The notes: generated from the letters alone by a model not told the origin. Counted from the first letter of the stretch, positions 1 to 12,200 are shown. The stretch: 64,000 nucleotides of DNA from Sphingobacteriales bacterium (GCA_016718845.1 JADKCK010000014.1:62001-126000); one strand, 5' to 3'. Numbers and translations are program-made.

Positions 1-1403
1 ACACCGCTCGCATTATCTACCAACAAATACAAGCGGGCATAGCCTACCACAAGCGGAGTGACATCGGCGGCTGTTGAGCCTGTTAAGGTGCCGCCATCTT
101 GGCAAAGGGTGCTTGGCGTGATACTACCTGTGGGGGCAGCAGCAACAGCTGAGCAAGTTGGTGTGCAACTAACGGTAGCTGTGCTTGTAGCAGAACAACC
201 ATTACCTCCGGTAACTGTTACAGTATAGATATTATCTGCCAATCCGCTAAACGAACCACTTGTTTGCGACCCAGCACCTATGTTGTAACTTAAGGTAGCC
301 GCACCCGTAGCAGTGGTGTTTAATGTACCAGTACCTGCTCCACCAGCACAACCTGCTGTGAAAGATGTAATTACAACTTGTGGACTGTTAGTAGTATTAG
401 TAACGTCAGAGGTACAACCTTCCATATCTTCGAGAGTTAGGTTCAGCATACCATACGGAATGCCTGTTACTGTTCCTGTGGCATTATCGGGTGTATAAAC
501 TACCGTACCTGCATCGTTATAAACAGTAAACCCGCCACTGCCGCCAGTTATAGCAAAAGCTACATTATAATCAGTTCCATTACAAGTAGTAGATGTTATA
601 GCAATACTTAAATTAGGTAATATTGTTTGAGTAATGGTAATTGGATTACCAAAGCAACTGCCTAATTGGGGTGTAACGATGTAATTAACAGTAGCTGGAC
701 TTGCACTTGTATTACTAAGTACATCGGTAATATCGAAAGAGCCAACTGCGTTAATGGTAACAGGAGTAGCTTGATTAGTGAAGCCCGTTACACCACCTGC
801 ACTGCTTGCTGTCCAGGTTACTTGTAAGCCTGCTATATCACTCGAAAGGTCAATATTAGCAGGTGTGTTGCCACAGATATAGAAGTTATCATAAATAAAA
901 TCTAAACTCTTGCCAACGGTTACGGTAGTAGCTGCTGCAGGCGATAAATCCATACAAGAAGCTACCGTAGGGGTTGCCAACAATGGGTCGCCATCGTTAT
1001 CAGTTATCACATTGGCATCGCCCACTATTATGGTGCTTGTGCCATTGGTGATATCTGCTGTACCAAACTCGGCTAAGGTATACACTAAGCTGTAAACGCT
1101 ATAAATAATGTCGGCATTAGTGGCATTGGCAGGTGCTGTAAGTGCCGCTACGGTTGTTTCGTTATCTACAACAATGCCAGTTGCATTATCTACCAACAAA
1201 TACAAACGAGCATAACCACTAGCAAGTGTTGTTGCATCGGCGGCGGTTGAGCCTATTAAGGTGCCACCTTGTTGACAAAGCGTGCTTGGTGTGATACTAC
1301 CTGTAGGGGCAGCAGCAACGGCACTACATTGTCCGTTAGCTTCTTGGTAAAGGAAGCAAGATGCAAAAAGTAAAAAAAACAATGATTTAAATTTTATTTC
1401 CAT
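1..1403 (-). CDS. Secreted repeat protein, N-terminal part (runs off the window)
   Basis: Reading leftward from the ATG at 1403, a single frame stays open to base 1. It begins with a lysine-bearing start and hydrophobic core (MEIKFKSLFFLLFASCFLYQ), a signal peptide ending near ANGQ. The mature part opens with a beta-rich module (CSAVAAAPTGSITPSTLCQQ...) followed by Ig/PKD-like stretches with the ATGxxxLSYNIGAGxQTSG pattern of Bacteroidota adhesins, and near the left edge the first module starts again. The same module recurs inside the next gene upstream (about 6480-7200), so the two are paralogues by module sharing. The C-terminus, where a T9SS sorting domain would be expected, lies outside the window. 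Function is probably surface adhesion or matrix; inferred only from architecture. Confidence 0.85.
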   Translation of the reverse strand, partial: MEIKFKSLFFLLFASCFLYQEANGQCSAVAAAPTGSITPSTLCQQGGTLIGSTAADATTLASGYARLYLLVDNATGIVVDNETTVAALTAPANATNADIIYSVYSLVYTLAEFGTADITNGTSTIIVGDANVITDNDGDPLLATPTVASCMDLSPAAATTVTVGKSLDFIYDNFYICGNTPANIDLSSDIAGLQVTWTASSAGGVTGFTNQATPVTINAVGSFDITDVLSNTSASPATVNYIVTPQLGSCFGNPITITQTILPNLSIAITSTTCNGTDYNVAFAITGGSGGFTVYNDAGTVVYTPDNATGTVTGIPYGMLNLTLEDMEGCTSDVTNTTNSPQVVITSFTAGCAGGAGTGTLNTTATGAATLSYNIGAGSQTSGSFSGLADNIYTVTVTGGNGCSATSTATVSCTPTCSAVAAAPTGSITPSTLCQDGGTLTGSTAADVTPLVVGYARLYLLVDNASG

Positions 1404-1840
1404 AAGTCTGAAAATCACCTAATTTACAATATGTAAAATATTAAAATATCGAGTAATAGTAAAGTCATTTTGCTGAATATAAAGATACACTCATTGGCAA
1501 CAACAACAGATAACTATGATTACTCAATACTTATTATTTTGGCAAAAAATTAGCCTATGTTATTTTGCATAGACAGAAGATAGGTAAATACGGTTCAATG
1601 TACTGCTAATTATAACTTTGTCTTTATTTTAGCATTAAAAAAATATTACATCTATTTAGTACTTACACAATTGAGTAGTTTGCTTAGCAAGTCAAGTAGT
1701 TAGTATCGAAAATATCTCAATAGCTATTTTGCGTTACAAAAATCTATTGAGATTTAGTATCTGCAATTTACTATTTAATGATATTTATCGATTATAACTA
1801 ATCATGATATTACAATTAAATGGCATACGAATTTGCATAT

Positions 1841-1885
1841 AAAAAGTGCACTTCCTTTCTCCATAGGGTTAGGAGTGCACTTTTT
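1841..1885 (-). terminator. Stem-loop terminator downstream of the giant adhesin gene
   Basis: The arms aaaaagtgcactt/cct and aggagtgcacttttt pair over about 15 bases with one bulge and a loop of about 14 bases, with T runs on both sides, so it could work in either direction. It lies 50 bases past the stop at 1936 of the minus-strand adhesin. The rest of the 1404-1935 gap is AT-rich and holds no convincing gene. Confidence 0.7.
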
Positions 1886-1935
1886 CATTTTTAATAGGGT
1901 GTATTAATAACTAATACCAATACACCCATTCACCA

Positions 1936-4227
1936 CTAATAACTAATCATTGCTTTTACCAGCATTTTCTTACCATTAGCATTGGTCATTTCTACAAAGT
2001 ACATACCACTTGGCAAGTTAGCTCCGTCCAAAGTTACTTGGTAGATTTCGCCTGCTTGGGTATTGGCATTGTAGAGGGTTGCCACTACTTTACCTTCCAT
2101 ACTGTACACATTGATACTTGTGTGTCCGGTGCTATTGGTCATAAACTCAATAGTAGCTCTTTCTGCAAATGGATTAGGTGTTACAGATAGATTTTGTTGC
2201 ATTTGAGCAAATACATCTGTTTCTTTACAAGTTGTAGTGGTTACGGTTTTGCTAACGCGTTTGCAAGCAGCTCCATTGGTTATGGTAACTACATAAGTAC
2301 CTGCGGTTGTAACCGTAATAGCTGCCGTAGTAGCACTAGTACTCCAAGCATAAGTACCGCCGCCAGTTGCAGTTAATACTGCCGAACCACCAGAACAGAA
2401 CGAAGAAGGACCTAAAATAGTACCCGAAATAGACGCTGCCAAAGTTACAGTTGCTGATGCCGTTGCTGTACAACCATTGCTGTATGTTACGGTTACGGTA
2501 TAAACACCCGCTTTTGTAGTTGTAGCATTGGTAATCGTTGGATTTTGCAAAGTAGCATTTCCGCCTGGACCACTCCAGAAATAAGTAGCCGTTACGCCCA
2601 CCGGTAAGTTTGGATTAACACTTAGCATAATGTTGCCTCCTGTACAAACAGGGCTATTGCTGCTAGCTACCGGAGTAGGACATGCCGAGCAGTTAACTGT
2701 TACATTAGCCGTTGCGGTACAACCACTAGCATTAGTGATAACTACCGTATAAGTACCATTGGCTACGCCATTAAATACGTTACTTGTTTGTGCACCAGCA
2801 CCAATGTTGTATGTCAAACTAGTACCTGTTGCAGTTACCGTAATTCTACCGCTACCTGCCACACAAGTTGCTACAACCGAACTAACAACTGGTTTTGGAT
2901 TGATTGCCAATACCGTTGTTGCTGTTGCCGTACAACCATTACTGTAAGTTACAGTTACGGTGTAAAGACCAGTTTTAGCGGGTGTCATGGTTTTGATACT
3001 CGGATTTTGAGCGGTTGCTGTACCAGCAGGACCACTCCAGAAATAAGTAGCCGTTATGCCTAACGGTAAGTTTGGATTAACACTTAAAGTAATAGTTCCA
3101 CCTTCGCATACAGGTCCGTTGTTGCTGGCTGTTGGCGATACAGCACTACCCGTTACATCCCATACACAAGTGGTGGTATTGAACGTGGCGGTCTGCCAGC
3201 AAGTCAAACCAGTAGGTTGTGCAGGTTGTGTGCCTGTTACATCCCAAACACATGTTGTTGTATTGAAGGTCGCAGTTTCCCAACAATCCAATCCTGTTGG
3301 CATTGGATCTTGTGTGCCTGTTACATCCCAAACACATGTTGTTGTATTGAAGGTCGCAGTTTCCCAACAATCCAATCCTGTTGGCATTGGATCTTGTGTG
3401 CCTGTTACATCCCAAACACATGTTGTTGTATTGAAGGTCGCAGTTTCCCAACAATCCAATCCTGTTGGCATTGGATCTTGTGTGCCTGTTACATCCCAAA
3501 CACATGTTGTTGTATTGAAGGTCGCAGTTTCCCAACAATCCAATCCTGTTGGCATTGGATCTTGTGTGCCTGTTACATCCCAAACACATGTTGTTGTATT
3601 GAAGGTCGCAGTTTCCCAACAATCCAATCCTGTTGGCATTGGATCTTGTGTGCCTGTTACATCCCAAACACATGTTGTTGTATTGAAGGTCGCAGTTTCC
3701 CAACAATCCAATCCTGTTGGCATTGGATCTTGTGTGCCTGTTACATCCCAAACACATGTTGTTGTATTGAAGGTCGCAGTTTCCCAACAATCCAATCCTG
3801 TTGGCATTGGATCTTGTGTGCCTGTTACATCCCAAACGCATGTTGTTGTATTGAAGGTCGCAGTTTCCCAACAATCCAATCCTGTTGGCATTGGATCTTG
3901 TGTGCCTGTTACATCCCAAACACATGTTGTTGTATTGAAGGTCGCAGTTTCCCAACAATCCAATCCTGTTGGCATTGGATCTTGTGTGCCTGTTACATCC
4001 CAAACACATGTTGTTGTATTGAAGGTCGCAGTTTCCCAACAATCCAATCCTGTTGGCATTGGATCTTGTGTGCCTGTTACATCCCAAACGCATGTTGTTG
4101 TATTGAAGGTCGCAGTTTCCCAACAATCCAATCCTGTTGGCATTGGATCTTGTGTGCCTGTTACATCCCAAACGCATGTTGTTGTATTGAAGGTCGCAGT
4201 TTCCCAACAATCCAATCCTGTTGGCAT
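1936..4227 (-). CDS. C-terminal part of the giant adhesin, with type A T9SS sorting domain
   Basis: This frame holds twelve 28-residue units, each with two Cys and two Trp (core GLDCWETATFNTTTCVWDVT), a divergent last unit, three Ig/PKD-like domains (PVCEGGTITLSVNPNLPLG; PVCTGGNIMLSVNPNLPVG; GPSSFCSGGSAVLTATGGG) and, in the last 80 residues, a type A T9SS sorting domain (NLSVTPNPFAERATIEF; LPSGMYFVEM; ending LVKAMISY). The methionine at 4227 is only the first Met of a repeat unit and not a real start: there is no signal peptide, and the frame joins the gene starting at 12584 once the indels at about 4240-4310 and 4545 are allowed for. The net offset relative to that frame is -1 base. Confidence is high for the domains and lower for expression as a separate protein. 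Confidence 0.75.
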   Translation of the reverse strand: MPTGLDCWETATFNTTTCVWDVTGTQDPMPTGLDCWETATFNTTTCVWDVTGTQDPMPTGLDCWETATFNTTTCVWDVTGTQDPMPTGLDCWETATFNTTTCVWDVTGTQDPMPTGLDCWETATFNTTTCVWDVTGTQDPMPTGLDCWETATFNTTTCVWDVTGTQDPMPTGLDCWETATFNTTTCVWDVTGTQDPMPTGLDCWETATFNTTTCVWDVTGTQDPMPTGLDCWETATFNTTTCVWDVTGTQDPMPTGLDCWETATFNTTTCVWDVTGTQDPMPTGLDCWETATFNTTTCVWDVTGTQDPMPTGLDCWETATFNTTTCVWDVTGTQPAQPTGLTCWQTATFNTTTCVWDVTGSAVSPTASNNGPVCEGGTITLSVNPNLPLGITATYFWSGPAGTATAQNPSIKTMTPAKTGLYTVTVTYSNGCTATATTVLAINPKPVVSSVVATCVAGSGRITVTATGTSLTYNIGAGAQTSNVFNGVANGTYTVVITNASGCTATANVTVNCSACPTPVASSNSPVCTGGNIMLSVNPNLPVGVTATYFWSGPGGNATLQNPTITNATTTKAGVYTVTVTYSNGCTATASATVTLAASISGTILGPSSFCSGGSAVLTATGGGTYAWSTSATTAAITVTTAGTYVVTITNGAACKRVSKTVTTTTCKETDVFAQMQQNLSVTPNPFAERATIEFMTNSTGHTSINVYSMEGKVVATLYNANTQAGEIYQVTLDGANLPSGMYFVEMTNANGKKMLVKAMISY

Positions 4228-6223
4228 TGGATCTTGTGTGCCTGTTACATCCCAAACGCATGTTGTTTATTGAAGGTCGCAGTTTCCAACAATCCAACCT
4301 GTTGGCATTGGATCTTGTGTGCCTGTTACATCCCAAACCCATGTTGTTGTATTGAAGGTCGCAGTTTCCCAACAATCCAATCCTGTTGGCATTGGATCTT
4401 GTGTGCCTGTTACATCCCAAACGCATGTTGTTGTATTGAAGGTCGCAGTTTCCCAACAATCCAATCCTGTTGGCATTGGATCTTGTGTGCCTGTTACATC
4501 CCAAACACATGTTGTTGTATTGAAGGTCGCAGTTTCCCAACAATCCAACCTGTTGGCATTGGATCTTGTGTGCCTGTTACATCCCAAACGCATGTTGTTG
4601 TATTGAAGGTCGCAGTTTCCCAACAATCCAATCCTGTTGGCATTGGATCTTGTGTGCCTGTTACATCCCAAACGCATGTTGTTGTATTGAAGGTCGCAGT
4701 TTCCCAACAATCCAATCCTGTTGGCATTGGATCTTGTGTGCCTGTTACATCCCAAACACATGTTGTTGTATTGAAGGTCGCAGTTTCCCAACAATCCAAT
4801 CCTGTTGGCATTGGATCTTGTGTGCCTGTTACATCCCAAACGCATGTTGTTGTATTGAAGGTCGCAGTTTCCCAACAATCCAATCCTGTTGGCATTGGAT
4901 CTTGTGTGCCTGTTACATCCCAAACGCATGTTGTTGTATTGAAGGTCGCAGTTTCCCAACAATCCAATCCTGTTGGCATTGGATCTTGTGTGCCTGTTAC
5001 ATCCCAAACGCATGTTGTTGTATTGAAGGTCGCAGTTTCCCAACAATCCAATCCTGTTGGCATTGGATCTTGTGTGCCTGTTACATCCCAAACACATGTT
5101 GTTGTATTGAAGGTCGCAGTTTCCCAACAATCCAATCCTGTTGGCATTGGATCTTGTGTGCCTGTTACATCCCAAACACATGTTGTTGTATTGAAGGTCG
5201 CAGTTTCCCAACAATCCAATCCTGTTGGCATTGGATCTTGTGTGCCTGTTACATCCCAACTTGTGTATTGAGTCCAGTTTCAAAAAAACCTGTTGGCATT
5301 GGATCTTGTGCCTGTTACATCCCAAACACATGTTGTTGTATTGAAGGTCGCAGTTTCCCAACAATCCAATCCTGTTGGCATTGGATCTTGTGTGCCTGTT
5401 ACATCCCAAACACATGTTGTTGTATTGAAGGTCGCAGTTTCCCAACAATCCAATCCTGTTGGCATTGGATCTTGTGTGCCTGTTACATCCCAAACACATG
5501 TTGTTGTATTGAAGGTCGCAGTTTCCCAACAATCCAATCCTGTTGGCATTGGATCTTGTGTGCCTGTTACATCCCAAACACATGTTGTTGTATTGAAGGT
5601 CGCAGTTTCCCAACAATCCAATCCTGTTGGCATTGGATCTTGTGTGCCTGTTACATCCCAAACACATGTTGTTGTATTGAAGGTCGCAGTTTCCCAACAA
5701 TCCAATCCTGTTGGCATTGGATCTTGTGTGCCTGTTACATCCCAAACACATGTTGTTGTATTGAAGGTCGCAGTTTCCCAACAATCCAATCCTGTTGGCA
5801 TTGGATCTTGTGTGCCTGTTACATCCCAAACACATGTTGTTGTATTGAAGGTCGCAGTTTCCCAACAATCCAATCCTGTTGGCATTGGATCTTGTGTGCC
5901 TGTTACATCCCAAACGCATGTTGTTGTATTGAAGGTCGCAGTTTCCCAACAATCCAATCCTGTTGGCATTGGATCTTGTGTGCCTGTTACATCCCAAACA
6001 CATGTTGTTGTATTGAAGGTCGCAGTTTCCCAACAATCCAATCCTGTTGGCATTGGATCTTGTGTGCCTGTTACATCCCAAACGCATGTTGTTGTATTGA
6101 AGGTCGCAGTTTCCCAACAATCCAATCCTGTTGGCATTGGATCTTGTGTGCCTGTTACATCCCAAACACAAGTGGCAGGATTGAGCGTGGCAGTCTGCCA
6201 GCAAGACAAACCGGTAGGTTGTG
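3140..6223 (-). repeat. 84-bp coding tandem array, about 37 units
   Basis: The period, measured from successive ggatct positions (3305, 3389, 3473 ... 6055, 6139), is 84 bases, or 28 codons. There are 35 such junctions, with a divergent unit at each edge. Apart from the aberrant patches the units are almost identical; the recurrent difference is aca/acg, a synonymous TGT/TGC Cys codon. Four intervals deviate: 4229-4310 is 81, 4478-4561 is 83, 5233-5301 is 68 and 5301-5383 is 82. Because 84 is divisible by 3 and units lack stops in several frames, the array generates long open shadow frames on both strands. Confidence 0.97.
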
Positions 6224-9200
6224 CAGGAACCGTGACAGTAGTGCTTACTGTAGCGGTACACAAGTCATTGTCTTCGACAGTAAGGGTTAGGGTATTGCCC
6301 GATGGGACACCCGCTACTCCGCCAGTGGCATCGCCAGGTGAGTGGTTTACTATACCGTCATCGCCAGTAACGCTATAACCACCTGTACCACCTATTATGG
6401 CAAAAGTTACATTATAACCAGTTATGCTACAAGTAGTGCCTGTTATACCAATGTTTAAATTAGGCATTACGCTTTGCGGAATAGTTACAGGGTCGCCAAA
6501 GCAACTACCTAATTGAGCGGTAACAATGTAATTAACAAAATTGGTGGTTGCACTTGGATTACTAAGCACCTGAGTGATATCGGGTGTGCCTAGTGCATTA
6601 ATAGCAACGGGTGTAACTTGATTGCTAAAACCAGTAATGCTACTTCCGGGGTTTGCGGCTGCTGTCCAAGTGACTTGTAAACCTGCTATGCTGCTCGAAA
6701 GGTCTATGTTGGCAGATGTGTTGCCACAAATAATATCAGAACTGCTATCAAAAATTAATGCTTGTCCTACGGTTACAGTAGCCGCCGAAGCTGGTGACAA
6801 ATCCATACATGCATTAGCGCTTGGGGTTGCTTCTAATGGGCTGTTATCGTCGGCATCGGTTAATACATCTGGGTCGCCTACAATAATGTTACTAACACCA
6901 TTGGTAATTACTACATCGTTGAAGCCATCGGTACTGTACACTAAGCTGTAAATGCTGTATGTAATGTCGCTAGAGGTAGTATTGGCGGGTGCTGTAAGTG
7001 CAGCTACCGTTAGTTGGTTATCCCAAATAATACTTGTTGCATTATCTACCAATAAATATACACGAGCATAACTAGCTCCGAGTGTTGTTGGGTCGGCAAG
7101 GGTAGAACCTGTTAGTGTACCACCTTGTTGGCAGAAAGTAATTGCTGCGTTTGTGCCATCTGTTGGGGCAGCAGCAACAGCTCCGCACGAGCCACAAGTA
7201 ATAGGTGCAGTTTGTCCGCAAGCGGCAGCACTGCGGCAACCATTGGCATCTTCATCTACCACACATACATATACTATTGATGATGTGTAAGTTGGAGCAG
7301 TAGTGCTACCACCTGTATTGCTTACTGCATTAGCCGAAGCAGCGGTTGCATCTACGCCTGTGTAATAATATAGGGTGTTGCTTAAATCGCCAGTAGCACT
7401 AATGCTACCTGCTGCAAGCGGTGTGCAAGTGTTGTCGGTGATAGTTAAGGTAGGGGTAGCTACTGTGGTGGTACCTACAACTGCATCTGCTGTTGCTGTA
7501 CAACCGTTTGCACCTGTTACTGTTGCGGTGTAAGTACCTGCCGATAGGTTAGTTAACTCATTAGGAGCGGCTGCATCTACCAAGTTTATTTTCCAACCCA
7601 TGTTGGGGTGATTAACACACTGATAGTACAACAAATTAGGCATAGCACCCGTAGGTGTAAAGGTAATAGTAGTGCCCGAACTTGGGGTAGTATATTGCGT
7701 ACCGGCTCCTGCTCCTACTGCATCGTCGGTAATATACCAAGGATGAGAGCCTCCAACCATAGTCAGGTCAAAGGTATAGGTAACACCACGTACTAAGGTT
7801 AGTTCTTTGCCTTCTACGCCATCAATGGTGTAACCAGTGCCACTGCCTACGCCAAAGTAGGGGTGTGCGGCTGTTTTAGGCATGTGATCTACTACAAATG
7901 CAGGTGCTGCTGCCCATGTATAAGTATATGGACTGCTACCACCACTTGCTGTTACAGTAGCCGTACCGTTTGAACTGCCCGCACAAGTGTTTGTTGAGGT
8001 AGCCGAAGCAGTTGGAGGCGTTGTGTTTGAGGTAATGGTTATGGCGGCTGTTGATGAGCAACCATTGTCTGTTACGGTTACGGTGTAAGTGCCAACAACA
8101 CTAAATGAATTGGCTGCTGTTGCGGGGGTTGCTCCGCCACTCCAAGCATACGTTGTACCACCTGTTGCGGTTACGCTAATGCTGGTAGTGTTGCAAGTAA
8201 GCTCGGTAGAGGCTGTGTTATTGGTGATGCCAGCGGTGGGCAAGGCATTTACAGTAACGGTTACGCTTGATGTAGTGGCACAAATGCCATTACCTGTAAC
8301 TGTTACCGTATATATGGTAGTACCCGATATACCGTTTGCCATTGGGTTGGCAATATTGGTAGCTGCTAAGGTGCTACCGGCTGGGCTTTCCGACCATGCA
8401 TAAGTGATAGTATTAGGTGTAAAGCGATACGCTTCGGGGCTAGTTGAAGCTACACTCCAGTTTGGGCTATTACTATTGCGTCCAGCAGGAGCATATCCTA
8501 CTGTACCTGTACTGTTTTCAATACCTACCGCATGTGCACTAGCAACAGGGTCGGTAATTTCGGTAAGGTGTATCTCTATGCGATTGCCGTTTTCATATAA
8601 TTGAATTTGTCCAGATACAACACCATTATTAGCGGCAGTATTATAGAATTTCACATTGGTATATTCTACCACCCAAATTTGGTTGGGTGATACACCTGAC
8701 GTAAAATGGGTAACTGTTCCACCACCCGTTACGTTCAAATCATCGTGACAAAGGGCAATGTAATTATTAGGTGTTGCAGCAGTTGGTATTGTTTCGTTAT
8801 AAGGCGTGCCAGTAGGTTGCCCACTTGTGAATGATACAAAACCATTTGAATGAACGTATGCCGTACTATAAGAAGAACCAAAGAAATTAAATGCAAAAGG
8901 CATTGTTACTGTTGCATTATTATCATCAATTAACGTACTAAGTGTTACAGGCGATACTGGGGTAATTAAACCATAGGTAGTGGATGACACACTATAGGGG
9001 CTAATACTAGCCACCGCATTTAATTGCGAATTGCCACTTCCACAAAAAGTTGCTGGGGTAGCGGTTACCGAAGTAATAACAGGCGTCTCATTAACCACTA
9101 CTGCCGTTGTTGCCGTTGCAGAACACCCTGCGGCAGTAACTGTTACGGTATAAGTACCCGTAGCTGCCAATGTTGCACCCGTAATACTTGGATTTTGCGT

Positions 9201-12200
9201 ACTTGCAGTAAAGGTGTTTGGACCTGCCCATGCAAAAGTGGTGCCTATGTCGGTGGTGGCAGTTAAGTTTAAGTCTGCACCTACACAAATAGGGCTGTTG
9301 CTGCCGGCGGTGGCAGTGGGTATGGCGTTTTCAGTAACGTTAACACTTACTGTTACGCTGCCGCCACAGTTATCTGTAACGGTTACTGTCCACAAGCCGG
9401 CTACGTTGGCTACTTGGGTAGCAGCAGTGCCGGCAGGGTTATTGGAGGGGTCTGCCCAGGCGTAGGTATAGGGTTCGCCGCCATTAGCGGGTACGGCGGT
9501 AAGGGTAACAGAACTGCCGGTACAGAAGGCAGGTGAGGCAGGGGTTATAGAAGCCGCACTAATAGGTGCACTGGGCGTAACGGTCACATTGCTTGTGCCG
9601 GTACAACCTGTAGCAAGATCAGTAACGGTTACCGTATAAGTTGTGGTAGCCGTAACACCGGATGCAAGCGGATTGGCTATGGTAGTACTACTTAAAAAAG
9701 TAGCGGGCGACCATGCGTAGGTATAAGAAAACGGTGTAAAGCTCCATGCTTCGGGCGTACTTACTAACCAGTTAACCTTATTTCGTCCGGTAGCTGCTAC
9801 GCCTACGGTACCTGAAGCATTCTCTATACCGAGTGTTTTCAGTAGGAAATTATTGGTAACAGAAGCAACATGAATTTGTATCTGTTGGGTAGCTTCGTAT
9901 AGTTGTATTTGACCGCTTAGTACGCCACCTGCGGTAAAGAACGGAACGGCGTTGAAATTAACGACAAAAATTTGATTAGGAGCAACAGTACCTGCTACTA
10001 CACCATAAGTAATTTGCCCCGCACCAGCGTTTAAATCTGCCCAGCAAAGACTGATATTGTCGTTGGGGAGTGTAGAATCAGGTATGGTTTGTGCAGTACG
10101 TTGTTGAAGTACCGAACTACCTGTATAGTCAAAGCCTATTTGCCCGTTGGTATTAATAAATAGCTGGGTCTTGTTAGAGCCAAAATAATTAAACGTGAAT
10201 GGCAATGGAATAGCCGCACTAATTACATCATCGCCCGATGGTCCATCCACAAAACCAGTTGTAGGTTGTAATCCATACGTGGTACTGTTAACACTATACC
10301 CTATTGCATCAAGCCCTGTTACATTCAACTGTGAATTACCACCATTGCAAACCGTAGTTGGGGTGGCGGTTGCTGTTGGAGTAGGCGATGGATTCGCCGT
10401 TACCGTAGTAGATGCAGTAGAGCTACAACCACCTGCCGTTGTTGTTACGGTATAAGTACCTGTCACAGCCGTTGTAGCTGCCGAAATGGTGGGATTTTGG
10501 GTAGTACTGCTAAAGCTATTAGGACCCGACCAAGCAAAGGTGCTTCCAACATCGGTCGTGAGGGTTAGGTTGAGGTTGCCACCTGCACATATAGGGCTGT
10601 TGCTTGTGGCTGATGCAGTAGGTATCGGATTAACCGTAACAACCAACTCGTTGGAATAACCCGTAACAGATGCCGGCGTACAAGTTACCCGCAAACGGTA
10701 GTAATAAGTACCTGCGGTAAGCGCCCCAGTTGTATAAGAGGTAGTAATAGCACCACTAACATCTGCAAAGCCTGCACCACCACCAACAGTAGATACCTCC
10801 CATTGATAACTGATACCTGAAGCTGCTTCGGCACCAACCGATGACATAGTAGCTGTTTGACCAGCACATTTTGTTTGCGTAGCCGGAGATATAGCACCGC
10901 CTGCGGCGGCTGTACAAGTAACAAAAACCACTTCGTCGGCACCCATATCAGGTAGCGTGGTGCCCGAGTTAGGGCGGGCGTTGCCGTCAATATCTACTAT
11001 TACCCCGGTACCTGTTGCTCCTTTTTGTTCAACGTTGGAGATATTCGGATTCGCAATATCCAGGTGCAGATCTGATGCTGAAATGAAAGGTGGATTGACG
11101 TTGGCACCATTAGCATCCTTACCGGTTGCTGTCTGCCAGTCCCCGAAACTCACCCTGTTGGCAGCATTGTAATAGCCGACATTTCCGCTGGGGACATAAT
11201 AATTGTTATTATTCACAGTACCCCCGGAAATATTCGTTGTGGTATTGACATAAAAACCAAAAGTTCCGGTTCCGACATTATTATTAACGACAATATTATT
11301 CAGAAACTCAGAAATTGTAACGCCGCTTACACCGGCTGCAATACCATAATTCACGTAATTCGTGGTAGATCCGGTTACCGTATTAGGCATAACGATGGTA
11401 TTGTGTTTTATTTTTTGCAAGGTTGCTCCGGCAGAATACCTTATGCCATATGCCACAAAACTAGACAATGATGTGGCAGTATATTTACTGGCTACTACAT
11501 TATTGATAAAGTTATTGCTGATTTCAATATCATTACAATTCGTTGAACCTGAAATAAGAATCCCAAAAGCCCCGTAACCTGCGGTTGTTGGTTGCATGAT
11601 ATCGTGGATATTATTACGGGAAATTAAAGCACCTGCATTTACGGTGTTCACTTCTATGCCTGATATTGATGCAGAATATCCACTTCCGGAAGCACTTACA
11701 TCCCCAACGCGAATATCATTGCGCTCGACAATAGCAGCGTTGGCTCCGGTTGTAATGGAAGTATAACTTAAATAAATCCCTACTTGTCCAATGTTGTTAG
11801 CAGCTGTTGCACTACCTATAACATTATCACGAATGCGAAGTCCAGTATTTGGATAAGTTGCACTGCTACCTGTGGCATAAATTGCCCTGTAACATCTTCT
11901 TATTTCATTATTTTCTACAATGGTATTCAAACTGCTATAGGCACCTGTTGTAATACTTGTAGCGTTTGACATCACGAATCCGTAATTGGTAGTCGTCGAG
12001 GTTGCCGCACTTCTCGATCCGATCAATATACAGTTTTTCAACGTATTATTATCTGCGCCATCGGTTCCGGTGGTACTGTTAGATGAGAATCGAACACAAG
12101 CGATACCTGTTGAGGTGCTTGTAACAGATTGGATAGTCAGATTCTGCGTTCCTGATGTACCCGGATCGTCCCCATCGATGGTCACATTATCAGCACCACT

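Noticed and set aside
4494..6261. Internal minus-strand frames as separate genes in the array
   Set aside because: They start at Met codons inside repeat units and have no upstream promoter, signal peptide or sorting domain. They are fragments of the one adhesin gene separated by indels.
3056..6378. Long open frames on the plus strand and in other minus frames across the 84-bp array
   Set aside because: 84 is divisible by 3 and the unit has no stop in those frames, so openness is automatic. They lack signal peptides, start sites and sensible composition; the minus frame ending in a sorting domain is the coding one.
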